DNA of 64,000 bases from Flavobacterium selenitireducens. GTDB lineage: Bacteria; Bacteroidota; Bacteroidia; Flavobacteriales; Flavobacteriaceae. Under the pieces are notes generated by a model that did no database searches, was not told the DNA's origin, and saw only the letters and a list, made by a program, of their open reading frames with translations. Both the position numbers and the translations under genes were made by a program. Below, piece after piece: positions 7,324 through 14,226 of this stretch. Location of the stretch: contig NZ_JAAVIY010000007.1 in NCBI RefSeq assembly GCF_014748335.1, forward strand, positions 1 to 64,000, given 5' to 3'. Positions within the stretch are counted from its first letter, which is position 1. Every line of letters starts with the position of its first letter.

Positions 7324-8280
7324 TTAAAGTCCGGACAACAGCATTCTTTTGCCATGCCACAAAACGCTCGGCTCGATCAACACGATGCAGAAAATACCGG
7401 CCACGATCACGAATTTCAGCCAGTTGTGAAGCGCCAGGAATTGCTTGCGCCTGTCGGAACGCCAAAGGAAAATAACAAAAAACAACAGGAAAGTCAGGCA
7501 CAAATAAAAGTAAATGTCCATATAACCGACGTCGAACATCTCAATCAGCGCATAGACCGGAATGACGGTAAGCGTGCACAATAAAGTAATGATTTTTTTA
7601 GACGTGTTTTCCCCGTAAAGCACCGGAACCGTTTTGTAATCGGCAGCGAAATCGCCTCTCAGGTTTTCGAGATCCTTCGTCATTTCCCGTATCAGCAACA
7701 GCAAAAACAGGAAAGCGGCGTGCGCAATTATGATTTCGAGCTGGTTGGCCCGGAACATGCTGTTGGGATCGAGTTTTCCGAAATAGAGCAAAATTCCGAA
7801 GAACGGCGCAATTGCAAGCAAACAAGCGGTCAAATTCCCAATGATCGGATACTTTTTGAGTTTGTGCGAGTAAAACCAGATCACGAAAATATAGGCGGCA
7901 TAAAACAACGCGACGCGCCAGGACACCATCCAGCCGACGAGAACGGCTGCAAAATTCGCCGAAAAATACACGTAAAGCTTCGTTTTCTGGCTGACGAGAC
8001 GGTCGAGCATCGATTTGCGCGGACGGTTGATGAGATCCTTTTCTGAATCGTAAAAATTGTTGATGATATAACCCGAGGCGATCGCGATGGAAGACGCCAG
8101 GACGAGCAGGAATAGGTTGATGTCGAGCAATACCTTCAGCGCCGGCATCTCGGGCGGAGAAAGGATAAAAATGGCCGAGAGATATTGCGCCAGTGCGATT
8201 ACGGGAATGTTGTAACCGCGAATCACCGAGAACATGCTCACGATTTTCTTGAAGAGCAATTTGTTCTTTCGGTTGAGCAT
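7324..8280 (-). CDS. UbiA-family prenyltransferase, GGGP-transferase-like
   Basis: A 318-residue integral membrane prenyltransferase with about eight or nine hydrophobic segments. The two Asp-rich prenyl-diphosphate sites are clear: NNFYDSEKD at 74-82 and DLENLRGD at 203-210. In flavobacteria this gene is usually labelled geranylgeranylglycerol-phosphate geranylgeranyltransferase, an enzyme of archaeal-type ether lipid synthesis; a role in quinone or other prenyl transfer cannot be excluded. It is last in a minus-strand operon after mvaD and mevalonate kinase (54 bases from mvk), which fits use of isoprenoid diphosphates made by that pathway. Confidence 0.85.
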   Translation of the reverse strand: MLNRKNKLLFKKIVSMFSVIRGYNIPVIALAQYLSAIFILSPPEMPALKVLLDINLFLLVLASSIAIASGYIINNFYDSEKDLINRPRKSMLDRLVSQKTKLYVYFSANFAAVLVGWMVSWRVALFYAAYIFVIWFYSHKLKKYPIIGNLTACLLAIAPFFGILLYFGKLDPNSMFRANQLEIIIAHAAFLFLLLLIREMTKDLENLRGDFAADYKTVPVLYGENTSKKIITLLCTLTVIPVYALIEMFDVGYMDIYFYLCLTFLLFFVIFLWRSDRRKQFLALHNWLKFVIVAGIFCIVLIEPSVLWHGKRMLLSGL

Positions 8281-8334
8281 CTTACCTATATTAAAGATTG
8301 AAAAATTTAAAGGTTAAAAGATTTCGACCTTGTT

Positions 8335-9273
8335 TTAGAATTGGTATACGACCTCCAATTTGTAGTCTTTCAATGCTTGTTTGGCTTTCTCGAGATCTTC
8401 GGTAAAGCCAAGAATGTAGCCGCCTCCGCCAGATCCGCAAAGTTTGAGATAATAATCGTTCGAATCGATGCCGTGCTGCCAGATTCCGTGGAACTGCTCA
8501 GGGATCATCGGTTTGAAATTGTTCAGCACCACCTTGGACAATTGTTTGGTGTTGGCAAAAAGCGATTTCATGTCACCTCCGAGAAAGTTTTCGACACAAA
8601 GGTCGGTATACTTGATGAACTGATTCTTGATCATCGCCCGGAAGCCCTTGTCTTTAAGGCTCTCCATAAAAATATTGACCATAGGCGCTGTTTCGCCCAC
8701 GATTCCGGAGTCGAGCAAAAATACCGCTCCGTGACCCGTGGCTTTTTGGGCAGGAATCCCGGTAGCCTCAATATTGTCTTTGGAATTGATGAGGATCGGA
8801 ATGCTCAAATACGAGTTCAAAGGGTCGAGACCTGAACTCTTACCGTGGAAAAACGATTCCATATGCCCGAAAATCGTCTTTAGCGTGAGCAATTTTTCAC
8901 GCGTCAGGTTTTCGAGGACCGTAATTTTATTTTTGGCGTATTTGTCGTAGATCGCCGCCACCAAAGCACCGCTGGATCCAACGCCGTAACCTTGCGGAAT
9001 CGACGAGTCGAAATACATGCCTTCGGCTATATCGCTGTGCAGTTTTTCGATCTCGAACTCAACCAGGTCCGGATGTTCCTTCTGGAGATTTTCGAGATAA
9101 AAAACAAAGCGGCTCAAACTCGCATTGGACGCCTTGGCCTCATCGGTCAATTCATCCGACACCTTGAGCGCTCCGTTGTAAAAATTGTATGGAATAGAAA
9201 GTCCTTTGGAATCTTTGATGATCCCGTATTCCCCGAAAAGGAGAATTTTGGAGTAGAAAAGCGGTCCTTTCAT
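8335..9273 (-). CDS. mvk: Mevalonate kinase (GHMP family)
   Basis: 312 residues, cytoplasmic. It phosphorylates mevalonate to 5-phosphomevalonate. The GHMP motifs are present: an N-terminal KILLFGEYGI (motif 1, about 9-18), the phosphate loop PQGYGVGSSGA at 93-103, the catalytic-base region HGKSSGLDP with D150, and the C-terminal CGSGGGGYILGF. It sits between mvaD (76 bases upstream) and the UbiA gene (54 bases downstream) on the same strand, which supports the mevalonate assignment. A near-consensus -7 TAACTTTA (9320-9327, minus) may give it its own promoter besides read-through from mvaD. Confidence 0.9.
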   Translation of the reverse strand: MKGPLFYSKILLFGEYGIIKDSKGLSIPYNFYNGALKVSDELTDEAKASNASLSRFVFYLENLQKEHPDLVEFEIEKLHSDIAEGMYFDSSIPQGYGVGSSGALVAAIYDKYAKNKITVLENLTREKLLTLKTIFGHMESFFHGKSSGLDPLNSYLSIPILINSKDNIEATGIPAQKATGHGAVFLLDSGIVGETAPMVNIFMESLKDKGFRAMIKNQFIKYTDLCVENFLGGDMKSLFANTKQLSKVVLNNFKPMIPEQFHGIWQHGIDSNDYYLKLCGSGGGGYILGFTEDLEKAKQALKDYKLEVVYQF

Positions 9274-9349
9274 TTATCTTGATCTTAAGCCTAAAATGCG
9301 AACAAATTGGTTTACGGTGTAAAGTTACGCATTAAAACGTACCGAACTT

Positions 9350-10432
9350 TCAAAAGTTTTGTGCGCCTGAGCCAATCCGATCGCAAAGGTACTCCCCATT
9401 TTTACAATACGCAACCAATTCATCTTTAATAAATTGCAAAACTTTTTCTACAACGTTTTCAGGATAAAGCAGGTGGACGTTTGCGCCGGCGTCGAGTGTG
9501 AAGCAGACGGGAAGACCGGTTTCCCGCCTGAATTTCCAGATGCGGTTGATGATTTCGAGCGTATTGGGCTTCATCAGGATGAAATACGGGTTGGACGTCA
9601 TCATCATCGCGTGCAAAGTGAGTGCTTCGCTTTCCACGATTGAAATGAAGTGCTCCAGGTCGCCGGAAACAAGCGCGTTCCTGATTTTGTCGAGGTTGGA
9701 ATGAGCCTGCTCAAACCGGGTTTCGGCGAACGGATGCCCCGCCATCAATTCGTGGCCCACCGTGCTCGACACTTCCTTCTGGCCTTTTTCGACAAGCAAG
9801 ATCGTATCCTGGAAATTCCGAAAGTCAGGATGGACGTCGAACGGAAATTCCACACCGAACAAGTCCGAACTCCCCGGAATCCCAGCGTGTTTTCCCCAAA
9901 CGACGACTTCACCTTTTACGCTTCGGCACGCGCTTCCGGAACCCAAACGCGCCAGAAAAGACGCTTTCTTCCAAAAATGATCGTCGGAAATTTTCGGATC
10001 CAACGCTTTCTCCAGGCTCATCAAATTCACCGACAACGCCGCCATTCCAGACGCAGATGACGCAATCCCCGACGAATGAGGAAACGTATTTCGTGTATCG
10101 ATCGTAAAATGGTACGCTTTCAAAAACGGGAGATAAATTTCTACGCGTTCGAAAAACTTGAGGATTTTAGGCTTGAAATCTTCTTTCGGCTGGCCTTCGA
10201 AAAGCAAATCGAACGAAAAGTTTCCGTCGTTGAGTCGTTTTTTGTATTCGAGTTTCGTGACCGTCTTGCACGTATCCAATGTAAAACTGACAGAAGGATT
10301 CGCAGGCAATTGCGGCTCGAACTTTCCCCAGTATTTGACAAGTGCGATGTTGCTCGGCGCGCTCCACTCGAAACTTCCTGATGCAACCGTCTCCGGATAA
10401 TCCGATGGAATAAAATCAGTGTCTTTCGACAT
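9350..10432 (-). CDS. mvaD: Diphosphomevalonate decarboxylase
   Basis: 360 residues, cytoplasmic. It converts 5-diphosphomevalonate to isopentenyl diphosphate with ATP. It has the family hallmark ALVKYWGK at 30-37, the phosphate loop FPHSSGIASSASG at 117-129, a SGSACRS segment and the C-terminal DAGANVHLLYP. The start is ATG 10432, not the upstream codon at 10450, because the perfect -7 element TATCTTTG (10448-10455) overlaps the latter. It is first in the mvaD-mvk-UbiA operon and divergent from tspO, with which it shares a ~120-bp promoter region. Confidence 0.94.
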   Translation of the reverse strand: MSKDTDFIPSDYPETVASGSFEWSAPSNIALVKYWGKFEPQLPANPSVSFTLDTCKTVTKLEYKKRLNDGNFSFDLLFEGQPKEDFKPKILKFFERVEIYLPFLKAYHFTIDTRNTFPHSSGIASSASGMAALSVNLMSLEKALDPKISDDHFWKKASFLARLGSGSACRSVKGEVVVWGKHAGIPGSSDLFGVEFPFDVHPDFRNFQDTILLVEKGQKEVSSTVGHELMAGHPFAETRFEQAHSNLDKIRNALVSGDLEHFISIVESEALTLHAMMMTSNPYFILMKPNTLEIINRIWKFRRETGLPVCFTLDAGANVHLLYPENVVEKVLQFIKDELVAYCKNGEYLCDRIGSGAQNF

Positions 10433-10447
10433 ATAGTATTTTTTTTG

Positions 10448-10455
10448 CAAAGATA
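10448..10455 (-). promoter_or_regulatory. -7 element of the mevalonate operon
   Basis: TATCTTTG on the minus strand, 15 bases before the mvaD ATG, followed by GCAAAAAAAATAC. Fixes the mvaD start at 10432. Confidence 0.75.
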
Positions 10456-10552
10456 AAACAAGTTTTAGGGATTACACCCAAACCCGAACGCCATCAACTG
10501 AACCGGATTCCGTAACTTTAAACTTTAAACTTAAAACCTCAAACCCAACCTC

Positions 10553-11029
10553 GTGAACAAATATCTAAAAATCGCCATAATGGTCGCCACCTGCATCGGT
10601 GTCGGCTACATCTCCGGAGAAACCACTCGTGAAAGTGTCGACACTTGGTATACCACACTTCAAAAGCCGGTCTTCAATCCTCCCAATTGGATTTTTGCTC
10701 CCGTCTGGAGCACGCTTTACGTTTTTATGGGCATAGCCGCCGGACTCGTTTGGGCGCGTATCGACTTCGAAAAAGACGCGGTCAGGAAGGCGTTGACGTT
10801 CTTTTTTATCCAATTGGCGCTCAACGCACTTTGGTCGTATCTGTTTTTCGGGCTGCAAAACCCGATGATCGCCATGTTCGAGATCGTCCTCCTGTGGCTG
10901 ATGATTTACGAAACCTGGCACAAGTTCAAAACAATCAACAAGTACGCTGGCTGGCTTTTCGTGCCTTACATTTTGTGGGTGAGTTTTGCTGCGGTACTAA
11001 ACGCTTCCATCTGGTATTTGAATCGTTGA
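10553..11029 (+). CDS. tspO: TspO/MBR family membrane protein
   Basis: A 158-residue, five-helix membrane protein of the TspO (translocator / peripheral benzodiazepine receptor) family. It keeps the family pattern: W-Y-x-x-L-x-KP-x-F-x-PP-x-W near 32-47 and PVW-x-x-LY-x-x-MG just after, then a WSYLFFG segment and a W-rich fourth helix. TspO proteins bind porphyrins and other tetrapyrroles or sterols. The start is a GTG at 10553, and a TAACTTTA (10513-10520) near-consensus -7 lies 32 bases upstream. It is divergent from the mevalonate operon. Confidence 0.93.
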   Translation: MNKYLKIAIMVATCIGVGYISGETTRESVDTWYTTLQKPVFNPPNWIFAPVWSTLYVFMGIAAGLVWARIDFEKDAVRKALTFFFIQLALNALWSYLFFGLQNPMIAMFEIVLLWLMIYETWHKFKTINKYAGWLFVPYILWVSFAAVLNASIWYLNR

Positions 11030-11080
11030 TGTGGCGTGCCGGCGCCAGGGAATTTTAAGTTCCACGTCGGGTTTTGTTTA

Positions 11081-11182
11081 CGCGCCGTCAGGCTGTCCGC
11101 TATATCTTTTGCTGCAAATCTCTAACGTTTCCGAAACCTTCGAGGCTTAGCAAAAGGATGCCGCTTCCATCCTTCACGCGGC
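11081..11182 (+). repeat. Dispersed hairpin repeat, copy 3
   Basis: Begins CGCGCCGTCAGGCTGTCCGC and ends GCCGCTTCCATCCTTCACGC. The arms ATCTTTTGCT (11104-11113) and AGCAAAAGGAT (11149-11159) are inverted copies. It lies between the convergent tspO and T9SS genes. A preceding GGCGCCAGGGAAT (11041-11053) also occurs near 45877-45894. Confidence 0.6.
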
Positions 11183-11198
11183 AACAATCGCATATAAT

Positions 11199-11235
11199 AA
11201 AAAATCCCCTCCAGGACTAGCCGGAGAGGATTTTC
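11199..11235 (-). terminator. Terminator of the T9SS protein gene
   Basis: On the minus strand AAAATCCTCTCC pairs with GGAGGGGATTTT (one mismatch) around a ten-base loop, followed by a T-rich run. It lies about 20 bases past the stop codon at 11253. Confidence 0.8.
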
Positions 11236-11252
11236 ACATTAAAACGATATCG

Positions 11253-14105
11253 TCATTCCACAACGAGCTTGCGAACCTGGCGCTTGCCGTCCTGCGTGGT
11301 AATGTCAACGAGGTAAACGCCTTTCGCGAACGCCGAAATGTCCACATCGGCTTGTGGGCGCTGGCGTGCGTCGAAACGGGAGATCAACTTGCCTACTACG
11401 TCATAGACCGCGATCGAGCCCAACGCATCACTTCCGCCCGACACTTTTACGGTAAAGTGGCTGCGCGCCGGGTTCGGGTACAAAACCAGATCCGACTTGT
11501 CAAAATCCGGCTCTCCAAGCGAGTCATAAAAAATCGTGTTGAACGTATTGGTCGTGATCGGCAAATTAGAATCGAAGAAAATTTCCGCAGTATTCGGAAT
11601 GATATCGCCGGCAACAAATCCCGGTTTTACCTTCACTTTAAAAAACACATAACCCTTCGATAACGCGTCATTTTCGAGCTGGCCGGGCAGCATGATGTAG
11701 TCGAACGTCCATTTCAGCAGGTTTTGCTTACGCTCCACGCTATAATTGTGGCTCGAGCTAAGCATTACGACGGTATTTTGATCCAGTTTGGAGTCGAGCG
11801 AATCTTCGATCAAAACCTGTATCGCGCTTGCTGTTCCCGTATTCTGGAAATAAATGGTATAATATAAATATTCGTTGGCGCTGAACGCATTGATGTCGAT
11901 CATTTCGCCATGCGACTCAATGACCATATTGGGATCGTAGGAATTGACCACGACCTGCGGCATCGAAAACGTGTTATTCCCAGGATTGATGTCGCCTGAA
12001 GGGGCCGATGCAAAAACCGAATTGGTCAGGATGTCGTCGAGATTGACCGCCGGGGGAGCCGGAACCGAAAGCGTCACAACGAAGCTACGCGTCTCGTTCG
12101 GCTGCAAATCGTTAAAAGCATAAGTAAAGCCATCAGTTGTCGCCACTGCGCCGGGCTGGGAAATTTCCGTTATCGTCGTCAGCGCGTCTTTTACAAAAGT
12201 GATCTGTCCCGATGCAATTGCAACACCATCATTTTTGTAAACTATTTTATTCTGGTAAGCCAACCCGGGACGTGGAGGCGTCATTGCCGCTATCACGACC
12301 GAAACATCGTTGAAAGGTTGCGTGAGCGTAACAGGAAAAGCGACGGTTTGGGCACCGCTTCCAACCGCGATCGCCAAATCATCATACGAAGCGGGACACG
12401 CGTAATATGGGGCAAATTCCGGCTGGATCGAATAGGCGATGTCGTACGAGCTCGCAGGATTTTCATCGAACAGGCTGTAATTCCCGATCGGGCTGTAAAC
12501 AGTCGAAGGCGCACCGGAATTGTTTTTGTCTATGCTGAACGAGCCGTTGGTAAATGCGGTTTCCCCATCGTCTTTTGTCCCATTCGCATTGGAATCGACA
12601 AAAGCCACAAGTTCCAATTTGTCGGTGCACTGCGGTGGGCCAAGGGTAAAACTTCCGGCTTCGATGAACACGGCGGAATCAAAGGCCGCGTCGGTGCGGT
12701 CGGCAATTACAAGTTTTATGTGGTAGGGCCGGTTGGGAACCAACGCAGACGAGGCCGTCATGACCGCGGTGAGTCCGTTGAAATTCGTTGCGGTCGTGTA
12801 ATCGGGCGCTATCGAAAAATGCTCGAAATAACCTTCGTTGACAGAAGCGCAATCAGTATTGTGCTCCGAATCGCGTATCGTCACGACCGAAATAGGATCC
12901 TGCGTTCCCGGAACAACCGCGAGATTGGTCGTAATACCGGTTTCCTGGTCGGTCAATAAAAACGCGAAAGCATCGGCATACGTGCATTGAAACATGCCGT
13001 ATTCTTCTGAGGCAAACAAAAAGTTGAAACTCATGAATTCGTTAAGCGCCACAAAGTCGAACTCCAGGGACGTGGCGTTTCTGCTTTGCAATTCCGAATT
13101 GACCGGCGCCCAGGCGTTGATTATCGTTTCAAGTTCCGCATCACCCGGCCAAATCTGGGCGCCGTCACTGAGCGAATTGATATTGGGGCCGGGAACGTTG
13201 GCGGCGTTTCCGGTGCTTAGCACGATTCCAGACGCCAGAGGGAAGTCGGGATTGGTATTGGTAAAAAAACCGATGCCGTTCGTAGAACCGAAATTGGTCC
13301 CCGTTACCGAGGTGACATTCGAAATCTGGAGGCAAGGGTTGCCGATGAGTACTTCGTTTACCAATTCTTCGCTGGTATAAAGTGTCGTGTTTACCGCTAA
13401 CGGATGGGTGGGCGGCATAAGGGTATGGAACGATAATGGGCTGGAAGCCCCGCTTGTCGTGCCGTTTTCGCAAACCGACCTGACTGTTACCGTATAGGCG
13501 TGGTCGGCGGCAAGGCCCGTCAAAGTGAAGGTCGTTTCATCAGACACGATGGCGGTTCCGCCGATGGCCGGCAAAACTTCGATCACCCATTCGGAAGTAT
13601 CGCCCTGAGGCGTCCAGCTCAATGTGGCACTTTCGGAAGTTATGTCGAAAACGTTGAGATCGGAAGGAGGAAGGCAGGTGACGTTCCCGCAGGTGACGTT
13701 GGCGATCCAACCGCTGCTGGTTTGGTAGGCGTCACTTCGGAACACGAACGTAAGGCAGCCGTCCGCACTAGTGGAAGTGAAAGGACCCGGAATTTCGGTT
13801 CCCCAGAACGCTCCTGGCAAACCGCCGGGAACAAATCCCGAACCGTTGACGCTCGCCATTTGCGGCATTGTAGAGTTAGCTCCGTTAAACACATAAAGAC
13901 CGTCGAATTGAGGCTCGGTATCGAATGTTTCAAATGTCACGGTCACCATGTCGCCGGGATTTTCGGGGCAAATGGTCACCGTTTCGTTTGAGTTCAGGAG
14001 GTAATCGGACGTTTCTCCGTTATCCAAAAATGTCCCTCCGCACTGGGCTTGGGAAATGGAATGGGTAAGGATAACGAAAAACAAGTAGAGTAGTTGTTTT
14101 TTCAT
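11253..14105 (-). CDS. T9SS-secreted CUB / FN3 / choice-of-anchor L protein
   Basis: A 950-residue cell-surface or secreted protein. The start is ATG 14105, which begins a signal peptide ending ISQAQ at 21; the in-frame extension upstream is leaderless junk over a promoter-like region. Domains in order: CUB-like (about 22-139, with CGGTF, TICPENPGD, FDGLYVFNG, GCLTFVFRSD), fibronectin type III (about 146-228), a choice-of-anchor L domain (about 240-545), a spacer with SDxNxN-type EF-like repeats, a DUF7619-type conserved repeat (about 715-860, with NSYDPN and NTAEIFFDSN), and a type A sorting domain (about 875-950, LYPNPA, VYDVVGK, GVYLV, RKLVVE). It is probably an adhesin or polymer binder. 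It is tandem with and similar to the next upstream gene (14227-17106). Confidence 0.88.
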   Translation of the reverse strand: MKKQLLYLFFVILTHSISQAQCGGTFLDNGETSDYLLNSNETVTICPENPGDMVTVTFETFDTEPQFDGLYVFNGANSTMPQMASVNGSGFVPGGLPGAFWGTEIPGPFTSTSADGCLTFVFRSDAYQTSSGWIANVTCGNVTCLPPSDLNVFDITSESATLSWTPQGDTSEWVIEVLPAIGGTAIVSDETTFTLTGLAADHAYTVTVRSVCENGTTSGASSPLSFHTLMPPTHPLAVNTTLYTSEELVNEVLIGNPCLQISNVTSVTGTNFGSTNGIGFFTNTNPDFPLASGIVLSTGNAANVPGPNINSLSDGAQIWPGDAELETIINAWAPVNSELQSRNATSLEFDFVALNEFMSFNFLFASEEYGMFQCTYADAFAFLLTDQETGITTNLAVVPGTQDPISVVTIRDSEHNTDCASVNEGYFEHFSIAPDYTTATNFNGLTAVMTASSALVPNRPYHIKLVIADRTDAAFDSAVFIEAGSFTLGPPQCTDKLELVAFVDSNANGTKDDGETAFTNGSFSIDKNNSGAPSTVYSPIGNYSLFDENPASSYDIAYSIQPEFAPYYACPASYDDLAIAVGSGAQTVAFPVTLTQPFNDVSVVIAAMTPPRPGLAYQNKIVYKNDGVAIASGQITFVKDALTTITEISQPGAVATTDGFTYAFNDLQPNETRSFVVTLSVPAPPAVNLDDILTNSVFASAPSGDINPGNNTFSMPQVVVNSYDPNMVIESHGEMIDINAFSANEYLYYTIYFQNTGTASAIQVLIEDSLDSKLDQNTVVMLSSSHNYSVERKQNLLKWTFDYIMLPGQLENDALSKGYVFFKVKVKPGFVAGDIIPNTAEIFFDSNLPITTNTFNTIFYDSLGEPDFDKSDLVLYPNPARSHFTVKVSGGSDALGSIAVYDVVGKLISRFDARQRPQADVDISAFAKGVYLVDITTQDGKRQVRKLVVE

Positions 14106-14226
14106 TCGCGTAGTTGTTTGTTGCGGTAAATTTATTGATTTACAATTTGTTAAACAACAGTTAATTTCGGTATAACTAAAAAATCCCCCAAAAGAGTGGA
14201 GGAGTTTTGGATGCGTAGTCAAAGCG

